Source of the DNA: Sphingomonas bacterium
GTDB taxonomy: Bacteria > Pseudomonadota > Alphaproteobacteria > Sphingomonadales > Sphingomonadaceae
Direction: 5' to 3'
Assembly (NCBI RefSeq): GCF_028292945.1
Contig: NZ_JAQGLJ010000008.1
Coordinates: 1-64,000 of the forward strand
Length of the DNA stretch: 64,000 nucleotides
Under the pieces are notes generated by a model. The model did not search any database. It had not been told where the DNA came from and saw only the letters and a program-made list of their open reading frames with translations. Below are positions 41,783-52,711 of the stretch, piece by piece; the first letter of the stretch is position 1; each line of letters begins with the position of its first letter. A program made the position numbers and the translations under genes.

Positions 41783-42574
41783 GTGGACCCACTTGAACGC
41801 ATCGCGGCGGCGCTGGAGCGACTGTCGCCTCCGCCGCCGGCACCCGCCGATCCGATCGCCCATGCCGCCTATGGCTGGCGCGACGGTGCGCTGCGGCCGA
41901 TCGCGTCGGTGGCGCTGCCGCTCGACCGGCTGCTCGGCCTCGACCGGCAGCGCGACGCGCTGGTCGCGAACCTGGCACGGCTGGCGCAGGGACACGCGGC
42001 GCATGACGTGCTGCTCTGGGGCGCGCGCGGCAGCGGCAAGTCGGCGCTCGCCAAGGCGGCTGTGGCGGCGGTGCAGCGCGAGCATCCAGCACTGGCGTTG
42101 ATCGTGGCGGGCGGGCTCGACGACCTGCCGGCGCTGTTCTCGGCATCCGCGAGGGTGCCACGACCGGCGGCGGTATTCGTCGACGATGTCGGCGTGGACG
42201 CGCCGGCCGACGCGCGTGCGTTGCGGTCGCTGCTGGAGGGTGGGGCGGAACCGCGCCCCGCCCATCTCAGGCTGCTCGTCACCAGCAATCGTCGTCATCT
42301 ACAGCCGCGCGACATGGCGGAACAGGCGATCAATCCGCGGGATGCAGCGGACGACCAGCTCGCGCTTGCCGATCGATTCGGGCTGAGCCTCGGCTTCCAT
42401 GCGCTCGATCAGGAGGGCTATCTGGCGATCGTCGCCAGCTATGCCGCCGAGCATGGCCTTGCGTGGACAGCGGCGCAGGCGTTGGAATGGGCGCAGCGAC
42501 GCGGCAGCCGGTCCGGGCGCGTCGCCTGGCAATATGTCGTGGAGATCGCCGGGCGGGCGGGGCAGGCGCTCTAG
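41783..42574 (+). CDS. DUF815-family ATPase
   Basis: GTG start; DVLLWGARGSGKSALAKA (Walker A), RPAAVFVDDVG (Walker B), LLVTSNRRHLQPR, NPRDAADDQLALADRFGLSLGFH. Confidence 0.82.
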   Translation: MDPLERIAAALERLSPPPPAPADPIAHAAYGWRDGALRPIASVALPLDRLLGLDRQRDALVANLARLAQGHAAHDVLLWGARGSGKSALAKAAVAAVQREHPALALIVAGGLDDLPALFSASARVPRPAAVFVDDVGVDAPADARALRSLLEGGAEPRPAHLRLLVTSNRRHLQPRDMAEQAINPRDAADDQLALADRFGLSLGFHALDQEGYLAIVASYAAEHGLAWTAAQALEWAQRRGSRSGRVAWQYVVEIAGRAGQAL

Positions 42575-44349
42575 GCGAGCGCCTCGACCTGCTCGGCGAG
42601 TTCGAGCCAGCGCAGTTCGGCCGTCTCCTTGTCCGCGCGCGCGCGATCGATCGCGGCCGTGAGCCTGGTGAAGGCGGCGGGATCGCGGACGTAGAGCGCG
42701 GGGTCGGCGAGCGCCGCTTCGTCGCGGGCGATGGCCTGATCGATAGCCTCGATACGCGCGGGCAGTTGATCGTAGTCGCGCTGGTCCTTGTAGGTCAGCT
42801 TTCTGGCTGAAGCGGGTATCGCCGCCGGTGCTGCCTTGGTCGTCGGCTTGCGCGGAGCGGCGAGCGAGCGGCTGCGCTGGCGCTCCCAATCTTCATAGCC
42901 GCCGGCGACCACATCGACCTTGCCCGACCCGTCGAGGCCGAGCGTGATCGTGACCGTGCGATCGAGAAAATCGCGGTCGTGGCTGACGATCAGCACGGTG
43001 CCTTCGTAATCGCCGATCACCTCCTGCAGCAGGTCGAGCGTCTCAAGGTCTAGGTCGTTGGTGGGTTCGTCCAGCACCAGCAGGTTCGACGGCCGCGCGA
43101 ACTCGCGCGCGAGCAGCAGGCGCGAACGTTCGCCGCCCGACAGCGAACCAACCTTCGCCTCGGCCAGCGACGGGTCGAACAGGAACTCCTTGAGATAACC
43201 GTGGATGTGCTTGCGGACGCCCAGCACCTCGATCCAGTCGCCGCCATCCGCCAGCACGTCGCGGACACGCTTGTCTGGAGCCATCAGCTTGCGTTGCTGG
43301 TCGATGATGACGCCGTCCAGCGTCTTGGCGAGCTTGACCGTGCCGCTGTCGGGCGCGAGTTCGCCGGTCAGCAGCTTGAGCAGCGTGGTCTTGCCGGCAC
43401 CGTTCGCGCCGACGATGCCGATCCGGTCGCCACGCGTGATGCGCAGTGTGAGGTCGCGGATGATGGGGCGGGTCTCGAATGATTTGGACACGTTTTTGGC
43501 ATCGATCACCGTCTTGGTGCGCACGTCATCGGTGCCGATGGCGAGGTTTGCCGCCCCTTGCGGGCCGATCATCGACGCGCGTTGCGCCCGCATTTCCTTG
43601 AGCTTGGACAGTCGGCCCTGGTTGCGCCGCCGCCGGCCGGTCACGCCGCGCTGGAGCCAGTGTTCCTCCAGCTTGAGGCGCGCGTCCAGCCGCTCCGCCT
43701 GGCGCTGTTCGTCGGCATAGACCGTCTCCGTCCACGCCTCGAAGCCGCCATAGCCGACCTCCGCGCGCCGCAGCGCGCCGCGATCGAGCCATAGCGTCTG
43801 CCGCGTCAGGCGGGTGAGGAAGGTGCGGTCGTGGCTGATGACGACGAACGCGCCGGTGAAGCGCTGGAGCCAGCTTTCCAGCCACTCGATCGCGACGATG
43901 TCGAGGTGATTGGTCGGCTCATCGAGCAGCAGTACGTCGGGTTTCAGCGCCAGCGCGCGGACGATCGCGGCGCGACGACGTTCTCCTCCCGAGGCGGTGA
44001 CGGCGTCGCGCAACAGGTCGATGCCGAGCTGATCCGCAATCGCGTCCGCCTCGTGCGCGGCCGGGGCATCATCGCCGGCGAGGACATAATCGGCAAGCGT
44101 CGCATGGCCGGCGAGGCTGGGTTCCTGTTCCAGCATCACCACCCGCGTGCCCGGTACGATCGTGCGCCGGCCTTCGTCGGCATCGACCTGATTTGCGATC
44201 AGGCGCAGCAGAGTCGACTTGCCCGCCCCGTTGCGGCCGATCAGCGCGAGGCGATCGCGCTGGCCGAGATGAAGGTCGAGGTGGCGGAACAGCCAGCCAG
44301 AGCCCTGGATGATGCCGAGGTCTTCATATGCTAATACAGGTGCCGCCAT
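42571..44349 (-). CDS. ABC-F family ATPase (Uup-like)
   Basis: Two ABC domains: GRNGAGKSTLLRLIANQ...LLLDEPTNHLDIVAIEWLE and [17 protein letters not shown]...LSGGERSRLLLAREFARPSNLLVLDEPTNDLDLETLDLL. Confidence 0.93.
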   Translation of the reverse strand: MAAPVLAYEDLGIIQGSGWLFRHLDLHLGQRDRLALIGRNGAGKSTLLRLIANQVDADEGRRTIVPGTRVVMLEQEPSLAGHATLADYVLAGDDAPAAHEADAIADQLGIDLLRDAVTASGGERRRAAIVRALALKPDVLLLDEPTNHLDIVAIEWLESWLQRFTGAFVVISHDRTFLTRLTRQTLWLDRGALRRAEVGYGGFEAWTETVYADEQRQAERLDARLKLEEHWLQRGVTGRRRRNQGRLSKLKEMRAQRASMIGPQGAANLAIGTDDVRTKTVIDAKNVSKSFETRPIIRDLTLRITRGDRIGIVGANGAGKTTLLKLLTGELAPDSGTVKLAKTLDGVIIDQQRKLMAPDKRVRDVLADGGDWIEVLGVRKHIHGYLKEFLFDPSLAEAKVGSLSGGERSRLLLAREFARPSNLLVLDEPTNDLDLETLDLLQEVIGDYEGTVLIVSHDRDFLDRTVTITLGLDGSGKVDVVAGGYEDWERQRSRSLAAPRKPTTKAAPAAIPASARKLTYKDQRDYDQLPARIEAIDQAIARDEAALADPALYVRDPAAFTRLTAAIDRARADKETAELRWLELAEQVEALA

Positions 44350-44389
44350 GGAGGGGCATGTAGGGGTCAGCGTTCGCGCCGTCATCAAC

Positions 44390-44525
44390 CCTCTCCCGCT
44401 TTCTCGGGAGACGGACAGCCGCGAAGCGGCAGGGTGAGGGCGGGACGCGGTTCGAGGTACGTGCGCCCGGACCCGCGTCAGGCCCTAACCCTGCCGTCTG
44501 CGGCGGCTGTCGGCCACCTTTCAGC
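44390..44525. repeat. intergenic palindromic repeat (ccctctcccgctttctcgggag...)
   Basis: CTCCCG hairpin plus inverted ccctgccg/cggcaggg segments between the ABC-F and PepSY genes. Confidence 0.5.
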
Positions 44526-44568
44526 CCTATTCACAGGGGGTTCAAAGCGTCCTAGCTAGACAATTCTC

Positions 44569-44907
44569 ATGTTGTTGCTTTGGTTGAGTCTCTGGGCCGC
44601 CCCCATTTCGATGCCCGCGTCGATGGACTTGCCGATGCCCGTGGCTCAGCGCGGCCCACCCCATCTCGGCCGTCCTCATCGCGGCGAGCAGTGGCTCGTG
44701 TTCGAGCAGCGGCGGGGCGGGCGCATCCTGCCGTTGCGCGAGATCGAGGCGCGTGTCGTGCCGTCGATGCGTGGCGCGGACTATCTCGGCTTCGACTTCG
44801 ATGGGGTGAGCGCGGTTTACACGCTCAAGTTCCTGCGCAATGGCGCGGTGATCTGGGTCGAGGTGGATGGCCGTTCCGGGCAGATCCTCGGTCGAACGGA
44901 TCGATAG
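44569..44907 (+). CDS. PepSY-domain protein
   Basis: Signal peptide; GADYLGFDFDGVSAVYTLKFLRNGAVIWVEVDGRSGQILGRTDR. Confidence 0.75.
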   Translation: MLLLWLSLWAAPISMPASMDLPMPVAQRGPPHLGRPHRGEQWLVFEQRRGGRILPLREIEARVVPSMRGADYLGFDFDGVSAVYTLKFLRNGAVIWVEVDGRSGQILGRTDR

Positions 44908-44919
44908 GGGAAGCTTCTC

Positions 44920-45585
44920 ATGCGCGTTCTGATCGTCGAGGACGAGCCGACACTCGGCACTCAGTTGAAGAACACGCTGGAGGCTGCGGGCTATGCGGTC
45001 GACCTCGCCACCGACGGCGAGGAAGGCCATTATCTCGGCGCCAACGAAAGCTATGATGCGGTGGTGCTCGATCTTGGCCTGCCGGAGGTCGACGGGCTGA
45101 CGGTGCTGGATCGCTGGCGCAAGGAGGGGCGCGTCATGCCCGTGCTGGTGCTGACCGCGCGCGACAGCTGGTCCGACAAGGTGGCAGGACTGGACGCGGG
45201 TGCCGACGACTATGTCGCCAAGCCGTTCCAGACCGAGGAGCTGATCGCGCGGCTGCGCGCGCTGATCCGCCGCGCGTCGGGCAATGCCAGTTCGGAGCTG
45301 AACGCGGGCGACATCCGTCTCGACACACGATCGGGCAAGGTCACCCGCGCGGGTGAGGCGGTGAAACTGACTGCGCAGGAGTACAAGCTGCTTTCCTACC
45401 TGCTGCATCACAAGGGTAAGGTGGTGAGCCGGACGGAGTTGATCGAACACATCTACGATCAGGATTTCGATCGCGACTCGAACACGATCGAGGTGTTCGT
45501 GACGCGCATCCGCAAGAAGCTGGGGCAGGACGTGATCACCACCATCCGCGGGCTGGGATATAGTCTGGAAGACCCGGACGCGTGA
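44920..45585 (+). CDS. OmpR-family response regulator
   Basis: MRVLIVEDEPTLGTQLKNTLEAAGYAVDLATDGEEGHYL...GADDYVAKPFQTEELIARLRALIRR; winged-helix C-terminus. Confidence 0.95.
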   Translation: MRVLIVEDEPTLGTQLKNTLEAAGYAVDLATDGEEGHYLGANESYDAVVLDLGLPEVDGLTVLDRWRKEGRVMPVLVLTARDSWSDKVAGLDAGADDYVAKPFQTEELIARLRALIRRASGNASSELNAGDIRLDTRSGKVTRAGEAVKLTAQEYKLLSYLLHHKGKVVSRTELIEHIYDQDFDRDSNTIEVFVTRIRKKLGQDVITTIRGLGYSLEDPDA

Positions 45586-45589
45586 GTTG

Positions 45590-46975
45590 ATGGGGAAGGA
45601 AGACGGCCAATCGCGCGTGACTGAACGAGCCTCTTCCGCCACCCACACCGGCTCGCTGCAGCGGCGCATGATCCTCATCGCGGCGGCATGGATTACGCTG
45701 CTGCTGGCGGGTGGCGGGTTCGCGCTGGACCGGGTGCTGTCGGTCGCGGTCACGCGCAACTTCGACGATCAGCTGCAATATGTGCTGACGTCGCTTTTGA
45801 CCTCCGCCGAGATCGGCCCGGTGGGCGAGGTGATCAACACCCGCGAGCCGGCGGATCAGCGGTTTCTGGAGCCGGGCTCGGGCCTGTACTGGCAAGTCAG
45901 CGCCAAGGGGCAGGAGCCGTACCGGTCGCGGTCGTTGTGGGACCGGGCGCTCGCCTATGGCACCGCGCATGCCGACCGTAACGTGCACTCCTATGACAGC
46001 GCCCAGTTTGCGCCGGAGAAGCTGCGCGTCGTCGAACGCGACGTGACGCTGCCCGGGTCGACGACGGTGTGGCGGTTCCAGGTGGCGGAGAACCGCGAGG
46101 CGCTGGACGCGCAGATCGCGGTGCTCCGGCGCACGGTGATCCGATCGTTCGCGCTGCTGGCGCTGGGACTGCTGGTGCTGGCCGCCTTGCAGACCGTCTA
46201 CGGCCTGCGGCCGTTGCGCCGCGTGCGCGAGGAGATCGCATTGATGCGGGCCGGTCGGTCGAACCGCGTGTCGTCGGCGATGCCGGTCGAGGTCGCACCG
46301 ATGGTGGATGAGCTGAACGCCCTGATCGAGCATAATGAACGGCAGGCGGAGGAGGCGCGGCGGCATGCCGGCAACCTGGCGCATGCGCTGAAGACGCCGC
46401 TGACAGTGATCATGAACGCGGCGACGGCAGGCGCGGACGATCTGGCGGAAACGGTGGTGCGCGAGGCGCGGACGATGCGGCGGCAGGTGGACCACCACCT
46501 CGCACGCGCGCGCGCCGTCGGGCGGCGCGGATCGGCGCACAGCCGCGCGGCGGTGTGGCCGAGCGTGGAGTCGGTCGAGCGCGCTGTGGCGCGCCTGTAT
46601 CAGCATGTCCGCATCGACTCGGAGGGGCCGAAGGATCTGTGCGCGCATGTCGAACGGCAGGATCTGGACGAGATGCTGGGCAATCTGGTCGAGAACGCCG
46701 CAAAATATGGCGGGGGCAGCGTGTTCGTGACCGTGGCGGCGCAGGCCGGGTTCGTGGAGATCCTGGTCGAGGACGACGGCACGGGCATCCCCGAAGAGGA
46801 GCGCGTCCGCATCTTCGACCGTGGCGTCAGGCTGGACACGGGCAAGCCGGGGACAGGGCTGGGCCTAGCGATCGTGCGCGACGTGGCGGAGATCTACGAA
46901 GGTACGGTGGCGCTGGAGGAGAGCGAAGACCTGGGCGGGTTGCTGGTGCGGTTGCGGCTGCCGGCGGCGGGTTAG
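45590..46975 (+). CDS. sensor histidine kinase
   Basis: Two TM, HAMP-like region, RHAGNLAHALKTPLTVIMNAA H-box, NLVENAAKYGGGSVFV, GTGLGLAIVRDVAEIYEG. Confidence 0.93.
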   Translation: MGKEDGQSRVTERASSATHTGSLQRRMILIAAAWITLLLAGGGFALDRVLSVAVTRNFDDQLQYVLTSLLTSAEIGPVGEVINTREPADQRFLEPGSGLYWQVSAKGQEPYRSRSLWDRALAYGTAHADRNVHSYDSAQFAPEKLRVVERDVTLPGSTTVWRFQVAENREALDAQIAVLRRTVIRSFALLALGLLVLAALQTVYGLRPLRRVREEIALMRAGRSNRVSSAMPVEVAPMVDELNALIEHNERQAEEARRHAGNLAHALKTPLTVIMNAATAGADDLAETVVREARTMRRQVDHHLARARAVGRRGSAHSRAAVWPSVESVERAVARLYQHVRIDSEGPKDLCAHVERQDLDEMLGNLVENAAKYGGGSVFVTVAAQAGFVEILVEDDGTGIPEEERVRIFDRGVRLDTGKPGTGLGLAIVRDVAEIYEGTVALEESEDLGGLLVRLRLPAAG

Positions 46976-46979
46976 CCAA

Positions 46980-47008
46980 GCCCCTCTCCCGCAGCCGGGA
47001 GAGGTCTT
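46980..47008. terminator. hairpin between convergent kinase and phospholipase D genes
   Basis: gcccctctcccgcagccgggagaggtc; strong stem CTCTCCCG/CGGGAGAG, no clear T-run. Confidence 0.4.
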
Positions 47009-48437
47009 ACTTGCGCCGCCCCAACCGCCCGCGCCACAAGCCCTTGCCGCTGAGCGGCTCGAACATCTCGTCAGGGTTCTCGGGATCGAGCACTTCGTTG
47101 TCGGCCAGCCATTGCTGGATCGCCGGCAGGTCGGGCACCTCGTAAGGGCGCAAGGAGCGGCCCGGCCCACGCAGCTGCTCCACCGTGGCGATCAGCGAAC
47201 CGGTCTCGGCCAGCAACTCAGCGACCCGTTCGGGCGTGGTGCCCAGATGTTCGGCAAGCAGGTCATTCCGGATCGCCTCGATGCGCGGCTCGACGGGCTG
47301 GTCCTGCAGCGCGGCGTCGATTACCACATCGCACTCGCTGTCGAGCCGCAGCGAACGGTTGTTCATGTTGGCGGAGCCGACGCGCAACGAGCAGTCGTCG
47401 ACGATCGTGATCTTGGCATGGACATAGATCGGCTCGCCGCCGGCCGTGTAGGGATGATAGATGCGCAGCCGCCCGTGCGGGTCGCGACCGCGCAGCGCCT
47501 CCACCAGCCGCGCCCGAGCGGTGTCCATCGCGATCGGCTCCAGCCAGCCCTGCGCGGTCAGCGGGTTGACGATCACGAACTCGGGGCCGTCGGGTTCCTC
47601 CAGGCGCCGGGCGATCGCCTCGGCGATGCGGCGCGACGCGAAATACTGGCTTTCGCAATACATCCAGCGTCTGGCCGCCGCGATCTGCGCGAGGAACAGC
47701 TTCTCGATCTCCATGACCGGCTCGCGGTCGGGCATCGCCGGTTCGGTACGCGCGATGCCGATCCGTGCATTCTCGAAATCGATGCCAAGCCCCTCGGGCC
47801 AGCCGCTGCCCGGCACGTCCAGTGGTGGCAGCTCGCCGCCACCCGCCGCCGCCCATCGATGCCGCGCAAGTTCCGCGATCGCACGCGCGGCCTCGCCGGT
47901 GACGCCGGTAGTAGCATCATGCCACGGCTTGTAGGGCTTGCCGCCGGGCCCCTTGCGGCCGGGATCCTCGTCCGCGTGATTGCTGGTGTCCCACCGCTCG
48001 CCGGTCATGTCGATGCCGCCGCAAAAGGCGAGCCGGTCGTCGATCGAAACGATTTTTTGATGGTGCGACGATCCGGTCGGGTGGTGGCCGTCCAGCCGGA
48101 CGGTGATACGCGGGTGCCGCATCCACTTCAGGATGGTGAACAGCGTGCGGCCGCGGAAGATCGACTTCACCGCTCCCATATCCCAGCGCAGAAGGTAGAG
48201 GTGGAGATCGGGATTGCGCTCGACCACCCAGTACAGGAACTCGCCGATCGGTTTCGGCCCCTCGCCCTCGTGGCTGAGCACGATGCGCGCGTCGAAGTCC
48301 CAGCCGACGAGCAGGATACGGCGCTCCGCCTTGAGGAAAGTGTCGCGCGCGATGGTGAAATACCGGTCGGCATCGACGATCACCGCCATTCGATCGGCCT
48401 GGACCACGCGCCAGACATTGTCTCCTTCGCTCAGCAT
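47007..48437 (-). CDS. phospholipase D-like domain protein (ORF opens at 48455)
   Basis: Two HKD motifs: SSHHQKIVSIDDRLAFCGGIDM and YVHAKITIVDDCSLRVGSANMNNRSLRLDSECDV. Confidence 0.88.
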   Translation of the reverse strand: MLSEGDNVWRVVQADRMAVIVDADRYFTIARDTFLKAERRILLVGWDFDARIVLSHEGEGPKPIGEFLYWVVERNPDLHLYLLRWDMGAVKSIFRGRTLFTILKWMRHPRITVRLDGHHPTGSSHHQKIVSIDDRLAFCGGIDMTGERWDTSNHADEDPGRKGPGGKPYKPWHDATTGVTGEAARAIAELARHRWAAAGGGELPPLDVPGSGWPEGLGIDFENARIGIARTEPAMPDREPVMEIEKLFLAQIAAARRWMYCESQYFASRRIAEAIARRLEEPDGPEFVIVNPLTAQGWLEPIAMDTARARLVEALRGRDPHGRLRIYHPYTAGGEPIYVHAKITIVDDCSLRVGSANMNNRSLRLDSECDVVIDAALQDQPVEPRIEAIRNDLLAEHLGTTPERVAELLAETGSLIATVEQLRGPGRSLRPYEVPDLPAIQQWLADNEVLDPENPDEMFEPLSGKGLWRGRLGRRK

Positions 48438-48559
48438 CGGCGCGGCGTTGCGCAACTAGGCCTCCACACGCAACCCGCGATTTTTGCGGCATTGCAGAGC
48501 GGCGTGACTAAGTCGCTGGAAGTTCTACCAATCCGTCCGGCCGAACCTACCTATCCGGC

Positions 48560-49138
48560 ATGACGTTTCCGCACATTCTCGCGCTGGGCGACAGCCTGAC
48601 CGCCGGCTACGGGCTCGCGCCCCACGAATCCTTTCCGCGCCAGCTGGAGGTTCTGCTGCGCCGGCGCTACGCCTCGGCCAGTGTCGTCAACGCGGGCGTC
48701 TCCGGCGACACCAGCGCGGGAGGACGGGCGCGGCTGGCGCGCGTGCTGGCGGCGCTGACGGCGCGGCCCGAACTGGCGATCGTCGCGCTGGGCGCCAACG
48801 ACCTGCTCCGCGGGATCGCACCCGAGCGGATGCGCGAAAATCTGGACGCGATCCTGACCGAACTGGCGCGCTGCGATATTCCGGTGCTGCTCGCGGGGAT
48901 GTGGGCACCGCCATTTCTGGGTGCGTTCGCCGAGCGGTACAATGGCGTGTTTCCCGCGCTGGCAAAGGCGCATGGCGTGCCGCTGTATCCGTTCTTCCTG
49001 GCCGGGGTGGCGGGCGTGGCGGAGCTGACGCTGCGCGATCGAATACACCCCAACGCCCAGGCGATCGGCATCGTCGCGACGCGCATCCTGCCGCAGGTGG
49101 AGGCGGCGCTGGCGGGCGCGCAACGTAGGGCTGCTTGA
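48560..49138 (+). CDS. arylesterase (SGNH/TesA-like)
   Basis: ILALGDSLTAGYGLAPHESFPRQLE, VVNAGVSGDTSAGG, LGANDLLRGI, DRIHPNAQAIGIVA. Confidence 0.9.
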   Translation: MTFPHILALGDSLTAGYGLAPHESFPRQLEVLLRRRYASASVVNAGVSGDTSAGGRARLARVLAALTARPELAIVALGANDLLRGIAPERMRENLDAILTELARCDIPVLLAGMWAPPFLGAFAERYNGVFPALAKAHGVPLYPFFLAGVAGVAELTLRDRIHPNAQAIGIVATRILPQVEAALAGAQRRAA

Positions 49139-49263
49139 AGCCAACGAAGATAGCTGTCCCCAGTCCGCCGCGCGGTCATCAGAGGAGGTGGCTAGCCCCC
49201 GGCGCGGCCGACTGGGCCTCAGCTTCCGCCGGGAGGAGAATGGTACGAAGCCTTCTTCCAACT

Positions 49264-50262
<999 letters not shown>

Positions 50263-50279
50263 CGAACCGATATGGGTGC

Positions 50280-52592
50280 TCAGAAGCCGAACGACCACCT
50301 CAGCGCCGCGCCGTAATCGTCGGCAAGGGCGGCGACGTTGCCGGGATCGCGTCGCCAGTAGAGGTTGGTGTGCATCGCGCCGCCCGCGAGCGCAAAGGCG
50401 TAGCGCGCCTCTAGGTCGAGCTCGCGGCCGGTCGGCGCAAGGTTGAGGCGCTGGGTGCTATAGGTGCCGACGCTGCGGGTGGCGTAATGCCAGGCGGTCG
50501 GCAGCGTCAGGTCGAGGCCGCCGCTGGCGACGCGCAATGGCTGAGCGATGCGCAGGCCGATGCTGTCGCCGCCGAACACGCCGGTCTTGCCGACATCGGC
50601 GGACCAGGCGTTCGTGTTGAGCTTGCCGCTGCCCGTCATGCCACGGACCCGCGCGTCGGTTCGACCCGCGCGATACTGCGCGCCGACGGTCCACCCGCCG
50701 CTGTCGAGTCGCGCGCCGGCGTCGGCGAACCAGCTGGTGCCGCCGGGACTGCCGAGCGCCGCGTCAAGCCGACTGCCGAGCAGCGTGTCGCGTTCGCCCA
50801 GCCGCGTGAGCGCGGCGGTGGCGATGACCGGCCCGAACTGCCGGTCGACCGCCAGGTTGACCCGGTCGTACGGTGTGCGCTGCCACTGGCGCGCGCCGGG
50901 CATCAGTCGTCCCCGTGGCGACAGCACCGCGCCCGCTTCGGCGGTAGCGGTGACGCCGAGCCGGCCGAGGCGATGCCGCACGGCCATCGACGATCCGGCG
51001 GCGGTGTCGAAGCCGGTCGCATCGCTCTGGGCGATCAGGAACGCAGGCTCCCGCGCGCCGCCGAGCTGCGCCGACATGCCGGCGGCGCTCTGCCGAATGC
51101 CGAAGGCGACGCTGGTCCTCGCATCGAGCCGCTGCGTGATCGAGCCGGCGATCGCCCGCGCGGCGTCGGCATCGCGGCCGGTGAGGCGGGTGGGTTCGAG
51201 CGTCAGGCCGGTGCGGGTGGGCTGGAGCGTTATCGCCACCGCGGTGCCGCCGACGGCGAAGCTGGTGTGACGGGTCACGCCGGTCAGCGCGTTGCCGAGC
51301 GGACGAGCCGGCGCGGCACGGCCGATCGACTGCGCGAGGTCGATCGCGAACGCGCGCTCGAACCCGTCGAGTATCACCGCGCCGACCCCCAACGAGCGCG
51401 CGTCACCAATTGGCGCGGAGGTCCAGCCGGTGCTGCCGCCGGTGGTCGACACGGTCGCGGTCGCACCCGCCACCGTCGATGTGCCGACTGGCTGGAAGGC
51501 GCGCGTCAGATCCAGGATACCTCGGCCATAGACCGGGTCGACGCCTGGCGCGCCCACGTCGCGCGCGGTGGAGAGCAGCAGGCTCACGATCTGCGCGCCC
51601 GTCAAGTTCGGGAACGCCTGCGCGAGCAGCGCCACCGCGCCCGAGATCTGTGGTGCCGCAAACGATGTCCCCGACCACAGTCGCGGCAGGTTGTCGGCGT
51701 TGGGCGCCCGGACGCGTTCGCCGACCGCCGCCAGATAGGTCGCGGCCCCGGTGCCGGCCTTGTCGCTGAAGCTCGACACGCCATCGCCTGTGCCGACCGA
51801 GCCGGCGACGATGATCGCGCCATTGGCGTTGGGGGTGTTGGCGACGTTGGTGAAGGGATCGGGGTTGTCGGTGCCGTCATTGCCGGCAGCGATCACGACG
51901 ACGATCCCCGCCGCGGTCGCGCGGCCGATCGCCTGTTGCAGCGAGAACGGCATCTCCGACCCGCCCAGCGAGATGTTGATGACGCGCGCGCCTGCGGTGA
52001 CGGCCGCGTCGACGCCCGCGCCGATCGCGTCGGTGCCAAAGCGGCAGCCGCCCTCGCCCTCGTCGGTCTCGGGCTCGGCGCAGCTGCCGGGGCGGTCGAC
52101 GCGGTAGGCGATCACGGTCGCGCCGTAGGCGACGCCATGCGTCCCCGCGCCGTTGCGGCGGCCGGCGGCGGTAAAGGCGACGGCGGTGCCGTGGCCGTCG
52201 GCGTCATCGATGCTGGTGTTGCCGGCCAGGGCTTGCGAGGCGGACGACAGCCGGCCCTCAAACTCCGCGCTGGCGAGGTCGATGCCGCTGTCGATGACCG
52301 CGATGCCGGCCCCCGCACCGGTAGCATTGGCATTGTAGGCGGCGAGCGCATTCATGCTCACGGCGCCCACCGTGGCGCGGTATTCGGGTGTATCGACGGC
52401 ACTGGTGGGGGTCGGCGTCGGGGTGGGGGTCGGAACGGGTGTCGGGGTGGGGGTGGGCGTCGGGGCCGGCGTGACCGCGATCGGGGGGGCGGGCGTGCTC
52501 TGGACGCCTCCACCGCTGCCGCCGCCGCACGCCCCCAAGACTGCTGTGCAGATCAACGCCGCACCCCGCAGCAACCACGCCCTTGCCGCCAT
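50280..52592 (-). CDS. S8 (subtilisin-like) autotransporter serine protease with lipobox
   Basis: [25 protein letters not shown] lipobox, TP-repeat linker, catalytic DSGID / [10 protein letters not shown] / [22 protein letters not shown]-terminal beta-barrel ending ALRWSFGF. Start between 52592 and 52601 uncertain. Confidence 0.88.
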   Translation of the reverse strand: MAARAWLLRGAALICTAVLGACGGGSGGGVQSTPAPPIAVTPAPTPTPTPTPVPTPTPTPTPTSAVDTPEYRATVGAVSMNALAAYNANATGAGAGIAVIDSGIDLASAEFEGRLSSASQALAGNTSIDDADGHGTAVAFTAAGRRNGAGTHGVAYGATVIAYRVDRPGSCAEPETDEGEGGCRFGTDAIGAGVDAAVTAGARVINISLGGSEMPFSLQQAIGRATAAGIVVVIAAGNDGTDNPDPFTNVANTPNANGAIIVAGSVGTGDGVSSFSDKAGTGAATYLAAVGERVRAPNADNLPRLWSGTSFAAPQISGAVALLAQAFPNLTGAQIVSLLLSTARDVGAPGVDPVYGRGILDLTRAFQPVGTSTVAGATATVSTTGGSTGWTSAPIGDARSLGVGAVILDGFERAFAIDLAQSIGRAAPARPLGNALTGVTRHTSFAVGGTAVAITLQPTRTGLTLEPTRLTGRDADAARAIAGSITQRLDARTSVAFGIRQSAAGMSAQLGGAREPAFLIAQSDATGFDTAAGSSMAVRHRLGRLGVTATAEAGAVLSPRGRLMPGARQWQRTPYDRVNLAVDRQFGPVIATAALTRLGERDTLLGSRLDAALGSPGGTSWFADAGARLDSGGWTVGAQYRAGRTDARVRGMTGSGKLNTNAWSADVGKTGVFGGDSIGLRIAQPLRVASGGLDLTLPTAWHYATRSVGTYSTQRLNLAPTGRELDLEARYAFALAGGAMHTNLYWRRDPGNVAALADDYGAALRWSFGF
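52403..52467. repeat. G-rich hexamer-like repeat tract encoding the TP linker of the S8 protease
   Basis: ggtgggggtcggcgtcggggtgggggtcggaacgggtgtcggggtgggggtgggcgtcgggg on the + strand. Confidence 0.75.
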
Positions 52593-52711
52593 GTCCGCCA
52601 TCCTCTTGGGAAGTGGGCTAAATACTTGTGATCTTGCAGCTTTACATCAGCTTAACGCGTCGTCCGGGGGCGGGTTGCCGCGCCGCGAAGCTTTACCTAC
52701 ACGTTCGCGCG

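Noticed and set aside
47112-48563. 483-aa + strand ORF
   Set aside because: Antisense to the phospholipase D-like gene, which has both HKD motifs.
52385-52470. Repeat tract as a CRISPR-like array
   Set aside because: Simple hexamer-like coding repeat without spacers; encodes the TP linker. No CRISPR array or cas gene seen in the window.
50487-52631. 714-aa + strand ORF
   Set aside because: Antisense to the S8 autotransporter; low-complexity shadow translation.
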